This document shows, one piece after another, positions 1 to 4,443 of a stretch of 7,210 bases of DNA. Each line of letters opens with the position of its first letter. Within the stretch, counting starts at the first letter, position 1. A program made the translations under genes and the position numbers. A model generated the notes under the pieces. The model was not told the origin of the DNA. It searched no databases and worked only from the letters and a program-made list of their open reading frames with translations. Source of the DNA: Clostridia bacterium (lineage in GTDB: Bacteria > Bacillota > Clostridia > Oscillospirales > CAG-272); NCBI GenBank assembly GCA_017416885.1, contig JAFQAM010000103.1, positions 1 through 7,210 of the forward strand. The letters run 5' to 3'.

Positions 1-22
1 CAAAACAATTGAAAATATTTTT

Positions 23-107
23 GCGAATGTGGCGGAATTGGCAGACGCGCTAGATTCAGGTTCTAGTGTTTTACCACGTGCAGGTTCAAGTCCTGTCATT
101 CGCACCA
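23..107 (+). tRNA. tRNA-Leu (anticodon CAG), CCA encoded
   Basis: This is a complete class II tRNA with a long variable arm. The acceptor stem GCGAATG (23-29) pairs fully with CATTCGC (97-103), followed by discriminator A104 and an encoded CCA (105-107). The anticodon stem CTAGA/TCTAG encloses the loop TTCAGGT, which places CAG at 57-59, so it should read CUG leucine codons. The T arm carries the standard GGTTCAAGTCC. The D-arm GGC...GGCAGACGC and extra arm are typical of bacterial tRNA-Leu. Only 22 AT-rich bases precede it, so its promoter or an upstream tRNA lies outside the window. An intrinsic terminator follows directly. Confidence 0.97.
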
Positions 108-110
108 AAA

Positions 111-150
111 AAAAGACTGTAATTTTGATACAAAATTGCAGTCTTTTTTT
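111..150 (+). terminator. Intrinsic terminator of tRNA-Leu
   Basis: The stem GACTGTAATTTTG (115-127) pairs with CAAAATTGCAGTC (131-143), including one T-G wobble, around a 3-nt loop (ATA). A 7-base T run follows. The A run at 111-114 extends the pairing. It starts 4 nt after the tRNA CCA end. Hairpin array 1 begins 3-5 nt after the T run. Confidence 0.93.
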
Positions 151-152
151 AT

Positions 153-347
153 CCATTACGGAGTAATGGCATATCATCACGCAACTTGTTTGCGTGCATA
201 TCATCAAAAAGAGCGAGAAAATCGCTCTTTTTTGCATATCATCACGCTTTAGCGTGTATTGAAACTCCGTAATGATGATATACAATGCTCCGCGTTGATG
301 ATATCCAGCCACTTCGTGTCTGATGATATACACTTTCTACGAAAGTG
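153..347. repeat. Hairpin array 1 (linker CATATCATCA / TGATGATATAC)
   Basis: This is a non-coding array of short palindromes separated by a constant linker. Left-arm hairpins are CCATTAC-GGA-GTAATGG (153-169), CACGCAA/TTGCGTG (178-196), a T-rich terminator-like hairpin (206-232) and CACGC/GCGTG (243-256). They are separated by CATATCATCA at 170-179, 197-206 and 235-244. After a short centre the linker appears reverse-complemented as TGATGATATAC or TGATGATATC at 273-283, 294-304 and 321-331. Right-arm hairpins are AATGC-TCC-GCGTT, CAGCCAC-TTC-GTGTCTG (one mismatch) and CACTTTC-TAC-GAAAGTG (331-347). The array is therefore an inverted pair of arms. I see no coding potential. Its role is unknown; comparison with REP/BIME elements is by analogy only. 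Confidence 0.85.
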
Positions 348-390
348 ATTTTTTTGCGAGCCTTTTTTGTTTTTAGCTGTAAAATATAAA

Positions 391-436
391 TCGTTCACTT
401 TATGCCCTTATCGTTCAATTTATGGGGTATCGTTCA
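391..436 (+). repeat. Three direct repeats TCGTTCA upstream of the promoter
   Basis: TCGTTCA occurs at 391-397, 411-417 and 430-436, with start-to-start spacing of 20 and 19 bp. The surrounding bases are partly conserved: (T/A)ATCGTTCAnTT. The last copy ends 25 bp before the -35 box of the 62-aa gene. Spacing near two helical turns would put all three on one face of the DNA, as expected for regulator binding sites. The regulator is unknown. The rest of 348-461 is AT-rich and shows nothing else I can support. Confidence 0.5.
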
Positions 437-461
437 ATTATTGATTTACTGAAGAAACGAC

Positions 462-490
462 TTGTTTTTAGTTAGATATTATGCTATAAT
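462..490 (+). promoter_or_regulatory. Sigma-A promoter of the 62-aa zinc-ribbon gene
   Basis: TTGTTT (462-467) and TATAAT (485-490) are 17 bp apart, and a TG at 482-483 gives an extended -10. Transcription should start near 497, giving a leader of about 35 nt with an AGAGGGGG ribosome site before the gene. Confidence 0.85.
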
Positions 491-531
491 GAACTCACCT
501 ATAAATAAGAATTTAGAGGGGGTTCTCAAGA

Positions 532-720
532 ATGAAATGTCCTAAATGTGGTAGAGAGATGGAATTAGGTTATTTTTATGGTCAAAGAGCATTGTGGAGC
601 AAAAACGAAGATAAATTTACAATTCTCAAAGGCAAAGATGATTTGAAACTATTTGCTTCGGGGTCTACTGCTTATAAATGTGAAAGTTGTCACAAAATCA
701 TTGTAGTGATTGATTATTAA
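532..720 (+). CDS. Small zinc-ribbon protein, PF20097/DUF6487-like (62 aa)
   Basis: The protein is 62 residues long. It has two CxxC knuckles, C3-P-K-C6 and C50-E-S-C53, with an aromatic, strand-rich stretch between them. This spacing suits one zinc ion held by four cysteines in a zinc-ribbon fold. Length, the MKCPxCG opening and the AYKCxxCxKI(I) end resemble the small Firmicutes family I recall as PF20097; that assignment is from memory and not from a search. There is no signal peptide or membrane segment, so it should be cytosolic. The start is supported by AGAGGGGG (515-522), 9 nt upstream. The gene is monocistronic with its own promoter, repeats upstream of the promoter and a terminator downstream. 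Its biochemical role is unknown. Confidence 0.82.
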   Translation: MKCPKCGREMELGYFYGQRALWSKNEDKFTILKGKDDLKLFASGSTAYKCESCHKIIVVIDY

Positions 721-748
721 ACAAATTCCAATTTATCGAATTAATATA

Positions 749-776
749 GGTGCAAACCATTGTAGGAAAATGCACC
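749..776 (+). other. Weak hairpin in the 3' UTR of the zinc-ribbon gene
   Basis: GGTGCA (749-754) can pair with TGCACC (771-776) across a 16-nt loop. There is no T run, so it is not a terminator. AACGATAA at 780-787 is a partial inverted match to the TCGTT repeats upstream of the gene. The rest of 721-834 is AT-rich with nothing else recognisable. Confidence 0.25.
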
Positions 777-834
777 CATAACGATAAATTTTTCACCCAT
801 AAATAAATGGTATCAAAATTTTAGATTACTCACA

Positions 835-867
835 GAAAAAAGCAAGTCTTTTGACTTGCTTTTTTTC
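835..867 (+). terminator. Intrinsic terminator downstream of the zinc-ribbon gene
   Basis: The stem AAAAAAGCAAGTC (836-848) pairs with GACTTGCTTTTTT (853-866, one extra T) around a TTTT loop and ends in a T run. It is near-symmetric, so it could work on both strands. The first hairpin of array 2 begins at 871, 4 nt later. Confidence 0.92.
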
Positions 868-870
868 TAT

Positions 871-1037
871 CCAATCCGAAGGATTGGTATGTAATCACGA
901 CGCAGTCGTGTATGTAATCGCCGCAGGAGTATGGCATCACGCGCGAGCGTGTATCTCCCTTCGCATTGATTCCATACCGTCTTTGACGGATTCCATACGC
1001 AACAAGTTGCGGATTCCATACAATTCCTACGGAATTG
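871..1037. repeat. Hairpin array 2, first block (linkers TATGTAATC / GATTCCATAC)
   Basis: Left-arm hairpins are CCAATCC-GAA-GGATTGG (871-887), CACGAC-GCA-GTCGTG (896-910), a decayed one near 920-929 and CACGC-GCGA-GCGTG (938-951). Linkers TATGTAATC (888-896, 911-919) and GTATGGCATC (929-938) separate them. The right arm uses GATTCCATAC (968-977, 989-998, 1012-1021), close to the reverse complement of the left linkers. Its hairpins are CCGTC-TTT-GACGG, CGCAA-CAAG-TTGCG and CAATTCC-TAC-GGAATTG (1021-1037). A truncated TTCGCATT at 960-967 matches the second half of a hairpin in the downstream copy. The long plus-strand reading frame across this region is only a translation of the repeats. Confidence 0.85.
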
Positions 1038-1041
1038 ATTT

Positions 1042-1069
1042 AGCACTCGCTAAAATGTGGGTGCTTTTT
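1042..1069 (+). terminator. Possible terminator-like hairpin inside array 2
   Basis: AGCAC (1042-1046) can pair with GTGCT (1060-1064), followed by a T run. The loop is long and could hold its own small TAGC/GCTA helix, which would compete with this one. A related sequence with the same TGTGGGTGCTTTT core recurs at 1371-1383 after the second copy of the array arm. Confidence 0.35.
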
Positions 1070-1081
1070 TGTGGTTATGAG

Positions 1082-1197
1082 GTGGCATCGGATTCGAAGC
1101 AGGCTTTGACTTCGTCAAAGCTCTGGTTCGCTCATTTGCCACAAAGCCGAAGTCAATTTATTAGCGTAAGGCGGTGGCAAATGCCTCGCGTAGCGAG
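1082..1197. repeat. Mixed hairpins between the two copies of the array 2 arm
   Basis: The stretch separating the duplicated arms (about 1040-1245) has no gene I can support. It holds a hairpin GCTTTGAC-TTC-GTCAAAGC (near 1103-1121), an inverted repeat ATTTGCCAC (1134-1142) / GTGGCAAAT (1173-1181) and CTCGC-GTA-GCGAG (1185-1197). GGTGGCA occurs twice (1081-1087, 1172-1178). The base composition is richer in GC than the flanking spacers. The GATTCCATAC linker is absent here, so this may be an insertion or an older, decayed array. Confidence 0.5.
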
Positions 1198-1245
1198 AAT
1201 CCAGCGTGCTATGTTCGCACTAATGAAATTGGGAGCACCTTTATA

Positions 1246-1352
1246 CAACACTTCGTGTTGATTCCATACAACGCTTCGCATTGATTCCATACCGTCTTTG
1301 ACGGATTCCATACCGCAACAAGTTGCGATTCCATACAATTCCTACGGAATTG
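1246..1352. repeat. Hairpin array 2, second (duplicated) right arm
   Basis: This arm repeats the 960-1037 block nearly base for base. Hairpins are CAACAC-TTC-GTGTTG (1246-1260), CAACGC-TTC-GCATTG (1269-1283, one mismatch), CCGTC-TTT-GACGG, CGCAA-CAAG-TTGCG and CAATTCC-TAC-GGAATTG (1336-1352). They are joined by GATTCCATAC at 1260-1269, 1283-1292, 1304-1313 and 1327-1336. Linker bases often double as the outer base of a stem. It is more complete at its left end than the first copy. Confidence 0.85.
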
Positions 1353-1383
1353 ATTTTATCATCCACTAAATGTGGGTGCTTTT

Positions 1384-1518
1384 GTGGAATACACATACGC
1401 ATGCACAGCGACTACAACATATTTTTATGACTATATAACCACAGAGGTCCCCTCTAAGCCTATGGATAAATTTGTACAAGATGTGTATCTTGACAAAAAC
1501 GGAAATCCAATTGAATAA
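1384..1518 (+). pseudogene. Orphan C-terminal reading-frame fragment
   Basis: The frame is open from 1354 and ends at TAA 1516-1518. Read from GTG 1384 it would give 44 residues ending DKFVQDVYLDKNGNPIE. There is no ribosome site or promoter in front of it. Its composition is normal and protein-like, unlike the spurious frames in the arrays, and a good terminator follows 23 nt after the stop. The simplest reading is the tail of a gene whose 5' part was lost or replaced by array DNA. It could also be a chance frame. I do not recognise the family. Confidence 0.35.
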
Positions 1519-1541
1519 AGGCTGATACCTTCAAGCAATAA

Positions 1542-1573
1542 AAGGCAGAAGCTCCATTTGGAGCTTCTGCCTT
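1542..1573. terminator. Strong hairpin terminator, likely bidirectional
   Basis: A 14-bp perfect stem, AAGGCAGAAGCTCC (1542-1555) / GGAGCTTCTGCCTT (1560-1573), has an ATTT loop. T-rich sequence follows on both strands. It would end plus-strand transcription through the fragment at 1384-1518 and act as a second terminator for the minus-strand HNH gene. Confidence 0.88.
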
Positions 1574-1590
1574 ATTTGTTTTATAATATA

Positions 1591-1626
1591 AAAGAGCCAA
1601 AGCATATGTCACCCTATGCTTTGGCT
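1591..1626 (-). terminator. Terminator of the tandem-HNH gene
   Basis: A 12-bp stem, AGCCAAAGCATA (1595-1606) / TATGCTTTGGCT (1615-1626), has an 8-nt loop. In the minus direction it runs into CTTTTATATT. It lies about 33 nt past the HNH stop codon. Confidence 0.8.
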
Positions 1627-1658
1627 TTAGAAATTCAAGTTAGATACGATTAATACTG

Positions 1659-2990
1659 TTATTTCTTTTCTAAATTCTCTTTTACTTTTGTCCACCAATA
1701 GTCATATTCATACACCTTGTATCCAAGGCTATCGGTGTCTATACTTTGATTTTCGTTACGATTCTTTTCTGCATCAGTATAGATTCTTATAAACTCGTTG
1801 ATTAAAAGCTTATCCCTTACATAATAGCCCTTGTGCTTATTTTGCATCTTAATGCACTTCAACTCGTCGCTTTGTGTGTGAGCCTCACAAAAGATTATAT
1901 ATTGTTTAATAACTTTTTTGCGCAGAAAATAGTGCTTTAAATAGCTGTTTAATAAAATACAGTTATCAAGTAGCTCTTGAATTGCAGTTTTTGTTGCAAG
2001 TCTTATATTGGACACTCTTACCGTTATCTGATTATTATAATAGTAGGATGTACCACTCTCGACAGATACGGAATCTTCTCCAAAAAGCTCCTTAATAAAA
2101 TCAACAATAGCGGCATTTTCTGGTCTTTCAATTTCGATTGAAACTGATCCACAAAAAACCTTTTTATAGCTTTCATAGCATTTTATTCCGGCAGTGGTAT
2201 CAAAGAAGTTTATTCCGCACTCTTCACTGTTTTTGTTAGCAGTATCATTAGATTCGGAGGTGGTTGCGGTGTTTTTCACAGCCGCCTTTTCTTTTATCTC
2301 GTGATGGTCACCAACCTTTACAATTTCAAATTGCTTTCCATTTGCGCTAAAAGCAGGATAGTTATCAGCTTTTTCTTTATCTGTAAGAATATGTGCACAA
2401 ATAAGATTGCTTTCTACGCTCTTTCCGCCGTGCTTCTTTGGTAAAATGTGAGTGATTGTCCATCCGTAGTCACTTCCCGGCTGTCCGTATGCTTGCTTAT
2501 CAATTCTTCTTCCGGAAAAATCATTTACAACCAAATCCTTGCCGTAGTGCTTTTTCCAAATAGCCATAGCCAGTTTAGTAGTAAGATCTACAGCAGGCTC
2601 ATTAATTACGGTTGTGCTACTTTTTGCCACATCTTGATTTTTAACAGATGGCTTCTTTTTAACGGTTGGTTTTTCTCTGATTTCATAATGATTTTCAACC
2701 TTTATGATTTCAAATTGCTTTCCGTTTGCGGTAAATACAGGATATTTATCCGACTTTTCATCATTTGTTAGAATGTGAGTACAGATAAGGTTGCTCTCGG
2801 TATCCTTCCCACCTCTGCTTTTTGGCAAAATGTGGTCCAGATTCCATCCAAACTCGCTTCCTCGTTGATCGTATGCACCTTTTTCCATTTCTCTACCTGC
2901 AAAGTCCTTTACTCTTGTTGCTTTGCCGTAGCGCTGATTCCATAGGTGCATTGCGTTTTCTCTGTTAATATCCATTCGTTTTTCTTTCAT
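1659..2990 (-). CDS. Tandem HNH-endonuclease-domain protein (443 aa)
   Basis: The protein has two HNH units and an unrecognised C-terminal part. Unit 1 (about residues 11-107) keeps the motif core: D52-H53, G60-G61, N67, H72, N76 and K79. Unit 2 (about 139-235) is a duplicate, about two-thirds identical by hand count over the 64 best-aligned residues. It has T180-H181 in place of D-H and D204 in place of the N, so its metal site looks impaired. A K/P/S/T-rich linker (about 107-136) separates the units. Residues 260-443 show no motif, signal or membrane segment. HNH families cut DNA, or less often RNA, in homing, restriction, phage or toxin settings; the target here is unknown. The start at 2990 has AAAGGAG (3000-3006), 9 nt upstream. 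No recombinase, methylase, RuvC domain or immunity-like gene is adjacent. A long structured leader precedes it. Confidence 0.85.
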   Translation of the reverse strand: MKEKRMDINRENAMHLWNQRYGKATRVKDFAGREMEKGAYDQRGSEFGWNLDHILPKSRGGKDTESNLICTHILTNDEKSDKYPVFTANGKQFEIIKVENHYEIREKPTVKKKPSVKNQDVAKSSTTVINEPAVDLTTKLAMAIWKKHYGKDLVVNDFSGRRIDKQAYGQPGSDYGWTITHILPKKHGGKSVESNLICAHILTDKEKADNYPAFSANGKQFEIVKVGDHHEIKEKAAVKNTATTSESNDTANKNSEECGINFFDTTAGIKCYESYKKVFCGSVSIEIERPENAAIVDFIKELFGEDSVSVESGTSYYYNNQITVRVSNIRLATKTAIQELLDNCILLNSYLKHYFLRKKVIKQYIIFCEAHTQSDELKCIKMQNKHKGYYVRDKLLINEFIRIYTDAEKNRNENQSIDTDSLGYKVYEYDYWWTKVKENLEKK

Positions 2991-2999
2991 ATAAACTAT

Positions 3000-3006
3000 C
3001 TCCTTT
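3000..3006 (-). promoter_or_regulatory. Ribosome binding site of the HNH gene
   Basis: On the minus strand AAAGGAG lies 9 nt before ATG 2990 and selects this start over the in-frame Met at residue 6. Confidence 0.8.
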
Positions 3007-3060
3007 AAATTAAAGATTAAATTGTCTGGGAAATAATCTATATCTAAATGAACCTCCTTT

Positions 3061-3199
3061 GCAGTCCATTACAAATGCATTGACCGACCGTTAGGGTGAC
3101 CTAATGCTGTAAGCCTCAAGGGGCAATCCTCATAACAGCGTTCCAGAAGATTTGTCAGTCGCCTTTTATTTTAAAAGGGTGTAGATTCGTTGTAACTGC
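3061..3199 (-). ncRNA. Predicted structured RNA / 5' leader of the HNH gene
   Basis: Read on the minus strand, the 5' end GCAGU-UACAA (3199-3190) pairs with UUGUA (3074-3070) and ACUGC (3065-3061), a 10-bp closing helix with a 4-nt bulge. Inside, in order, are a hairpin CCUUUU/AAAAGG (3178-3162) and a 7-bp helix GACUGAC (3160-3154) / GUCGGUC (3088-3082) with one U-G pair. That helix encloses GCUGU/ACAGC (3139-3135 / 3110-3106) and UUAGG-UCAC-CCUAA (3104-3091). The promoter upstream predicts a start at about 3199, the first paired base. An AAAGGAGG tract follows directly. The layout fits a riboswitch-like leader, a stand-alone RNA or a guide-like partner RNA; I recognise no known family. The folding is by eye. 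Confidence 0.55.
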
Positions 3200-3205
3200 A
3201 TATTT

Positions 3206-3234
3206 AATATAACACAATTAAACAAAAAAATCAA
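3206..3234 (-). promoter_or_regulatory. Sigma-A promoter for the structured RNA and HNH gene
   Basis: On the minus strand TTGATT (3234-3229) and TATATT (3211-3206) are exactly 17 bp apart. The start is expected about 7 nt past the -10, near 3199, where the closing helix of the predicted RNA begins. The leader to the HNH start would be about 209 nt. Confidence 0.75.
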
Positions 3235-3278
3235 GACTACATATTATGTTTTTTTAATAAGTACAGGCGATAACAAAC

Positions 3279-3303
3279 AAAAACCACCTATTTGGTGGTT
3301 TTT
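3279..3303 (-). terminator. Terminator of the TIGR01906-like gene, overlapping its stop codon
   Basis: AAAAACCACC (3279-3288) pairs with GGTGGTTTTT (3294-3303) around a 5-nt loop, with a T run in the minus direction. The last codons of the membrane protein form one arm, and its TAG stop (3290-3288) lies across the loop edge. Confidence 0.88.
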
Positions 3304-3959
3304 CTTTTCTCTGTTATTCCGTAGATGATAAATGCAAGTGAAATTAAAATTATGGAGCTTGCAATTAAAATGGCACAATTTCTGAAAAATTCAAGGGGGA
3401 GTATCAATATAATGCCGTCGGTGTAGGGATCAAAATAGAAATTGTCCTTGCCCGGAAAGAAAATTTTGTGGAACAGTGTAAAGGCAAATTCAAAGTCTAT
3501 TGAGCATAAGCCCACAAGCAAGATAAAAACGCCGATGATTGTAATTCCGCAAATAAACAGTAAATTATAGCCACAGGGGCGGCAAAATTTGATTTTTTGC
3601 TTTTTGTGTAGAATATATGCGGTAGTAATAGCTGCCAAGGAAATTATAAATACTGTCAGGTTTAAGCTGAACAGATTTTTGCAATCCTCAAAGTGACTCT
3701 TTCCTTCCTCGCTCCACTGAAATACGCCTGCGCTGAATTCCTTATTTGGCAAGGTTAAATAATCTAAGAGCTGATTATATGAGTATATAATTTCCTCTTT
3801 TGAGTGCCAGGTGTATTCTGTTACCTCTAAGCTATCAATTTGCATATAATAAAATGGGCGAAAATATATAGGCAGTCCTACCGAAAATGTGATAACCAAT
3901 AATACAACAAATATGCTTAGAATGGCTGTTAATGCTCTACTTAGTTTTTTGCTCTCCAT
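3288..3959 (-). CDS. TIGR01906-like integral membrane protein (223 aa)
   Basis: The protein has four hydrophobic segments, near residues 9-31 (ILSIFVVLLVITFSVGLPIY), 105-121, 136-157 and 192-215, and a charged C-terminus (TEKRKTTK). The loop after the first segment contains YYMQIDSLEVTEYTWHSKEE, then a YNxLLDYL stretch and an F-SEEGKSHFEDCKNLF motif. These are the features I recall for the TIGR01906 (DUF1461) family, common in Clostridia and Bacilli and of unknown function. Start 3959 is chosen because GGGAG (3966-3970) lies 6 nt upstream and the promoter predicts a transcript start near 3978. A longer frame to 4142 is rejected: its extra 61 codons lie mostly upstream of the predicted transcript start and partly inside a hairpin array. 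The gene is monocistronic and divergent from the lipoprotein gene. Confidence 0.85.
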   Translation of the reverse strand: MESKKLSRALTAILSIFVVLLVITFSVGLPIYFRPFYYMQIDSLEVTEYTWHSKEEIIYSYNQLLDYLTLPNKEFSAGVFQWSEEGKSHFEDCKNLFSLNLTVFIISLAAITTAYILHKKQKIKFCRPCGYNLLFICGITIIGVFILLVGLCSIDFEFAFTLFHKIFFPGKDNFYFDPYTDGIILILPLEFFRNCAILIASSIILISLAFIIYGITEKRKTTK

Positions 3960-3984
3960 TATTTTCTCCCTTCCTTTTTTTAAT

Positions 3985-4013
3985 ATTATAAAACGGTCGA
4001 CTCGGTTTGTCAA
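3985..4013 (-). promoter_or_regulatory. Perfect consensus promoter of the TIGR01906-like gene
   Basis: On the minus strand TTGACA (4013-4008), a 17-bp spacer and TATAAT (3990-3985) match the sigma-A consensus exactly. The spacer holds a GTCGAC core within a rough inverted repeat (AAAC...GTTT, 3991-4008), which may be a repressor operator. The 5' leader would be about 19 nt. Confidence 0.92.
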
Positions 4014-4030
4014 GTGAGCGCGTGCAATAA

Positions 4031-4163
4031 ATGAGCCTTGCCTCACTTTATGCAATGCGTTGCATTGCATTTCAAATATTTGCGAACGCAAATATATTTC
4101 AAGAAATTGCGAATGCAATTTCATTTCAAGATTGCGAAGCAATCATTTCATTCTGCAAAGCAG
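4031..4163. repeat. Hairpin array 3 (linker CATTTCAAG)
   Basis: Five clear palindromes occur in a row: TGCAATGC-GTT-GCATTGCA (4051-4069), ATATTTGC-GAAC-GCAAATAT (4076-4095), AAATTGC-GAAT-GCAATTT (4104-4121), ATTGC-GAA-GCAAT (4131-4143) and CTGC-AAA-GCAG (4153-4163). The linkers are variants of CATTTCAAG at 4068-4075, 4096-4103, 4122-4130 and 4144-4152. A weaker TGAG/CTCA pair begins the block. Linker orientation is constant, so unlike the other arrays this is a single arm. The loops are mostly GAA-type, as in the left arm of array 4. Confidence 0.85.
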
Positions 4164-4190
4164 ACAGTAGGATCTGCCTCATCCCCTGTC
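4163..4190. other. Two-part hairpin following array 3
   Basis: GACAG (4163-4167) pairs with CTGTC (4186-4190), and inside it GGAT (4170-4173) pairs with ATCC (4181-4184) around CTGCCTC. It is larger than the array units and has no T run. Confidence 0.45.
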
Positions 4191-4221
4191 TTGCGGTCGC
4201 CATTATAAGCTAACAATGGAT

Positions 4222-4271
4222 TGGCTTCGCCATAAATTGTAACTATGCGACATAAATTGCACCTTTGGTGC
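4222..4271. repeat. Two further hairpins with linker CATAAATTG
   Basis: TGGC-TTC-GCCA (4222-4232) and GCACC-TTT-GGTGC (4259-4271) are each joined to a CATAAATTG linker (4231-4239 and 4251-4259). The TTC/TTT loops are those of the right arms of arrays 2 and 4. This could be the worn right arm of array 3 or a separate small array. It does not share the array 3 linker. Confidence 0.55.
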
Positions 4272-4273
4272 AT

Positions 4274-4301
4274 GCTGACGGCTGGCGGCTGGCGGCTAAC
4301 G
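4274..4301 (+). repeat. Four tandem copies of a 7-bp unit, GCTGRCG
   Basis: GCTGACG, GCTGGCG, GCTGGCG and GCTAACG run head to tail with no gap. The stretch is much richer in GC than its surroundings. It lies about 70 bp before the -35 box of the lipoprotein promoter. Confidence 0.75.
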
Positions 4302-4309
4302 GCAAAATA

Positions 4310-4345
4310 TGGCGCAAATAGTGACCGTCGCTACCATTTGCGCCA
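4310..4345. other. Long hairpin upstream of the lipoprotein promoter
   Basis: TGGCGCAAAT (4310-4319) pairs fully with ATTTGCGCCA (4336-4345). The interior can add AGTGA/TCGCT with one G-T pair. There is no T run directly after it. A third GCGCCA-like copy (TTGCGCCA, 4359-4366) follows. It may be an operator or part of the repeat field. Confidence 0.55.
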
Positions 4346-4371
4346 AAATTTTACCGCTTGCGCCAAGTGTA

Positions 4372-4400
4372 TTGCATTTTTATATTCTTTTTATTAAAAT
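4372..4400 (+). promoter_or_regulatory. Sigma-A promoter of the lipoprotein gene
   Basis: TTGCAT (4372-4377) and TAAAAT (4395-4400) are 17 bp apart. Transcription should start near 4407, which excludes the upstream in-frame ATG at 4309 as the start codon. Confidence 0.7.
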
Positions 4401-4443
4401 GATAATAGCAAAAGATTATCTATCATATGAAAGGAAAAGAGTT

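Noticed and set aside
153..347. CRISPR array
   Set aside because: The constant part is only about 10 nt, the variable parts are self-complementary hairpins and not spacers, the orientation inverts mid-array, and no cas gene is present.
851..1261. 136-codon plus-strand frame through array 2
   Set aside because: It begins inside the terminator and translates palindromes and linkers; there is no ribosome site or protein-like pattern.
871..1352. Insertion sequence or transposon ends
   Set aside because: No transposase, no single pair of terminal inverted repeats and no target duplication could be found; repeats are many and short.
2448..2771. 107-codon plus-strand frame
   Set aside because: It is antisense to the HNH gene, Cys/Ser/Phe-rich, with no ribosome site; a shadow frame.
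1659..2990. IscB/HEARO or Cas9-like nuclease
   Set aside because: It has only HNH units and a short unknown C-terminus; no RuvC motifs or bridge helix can be seen.
3960..4142. N-terminal extension of the TIGR01906-like protein
   Set aside because: It would lie upstream of the consensus promoter's start site and through array 3; the start at 3959 has a proper ribosome site.
4309..4443. N-terminal extension of the lipoprotein
   Set aside because: ATG 4309 is in a hairpin upstream of the promoter; the signal peptide and ribosome site support 4444.
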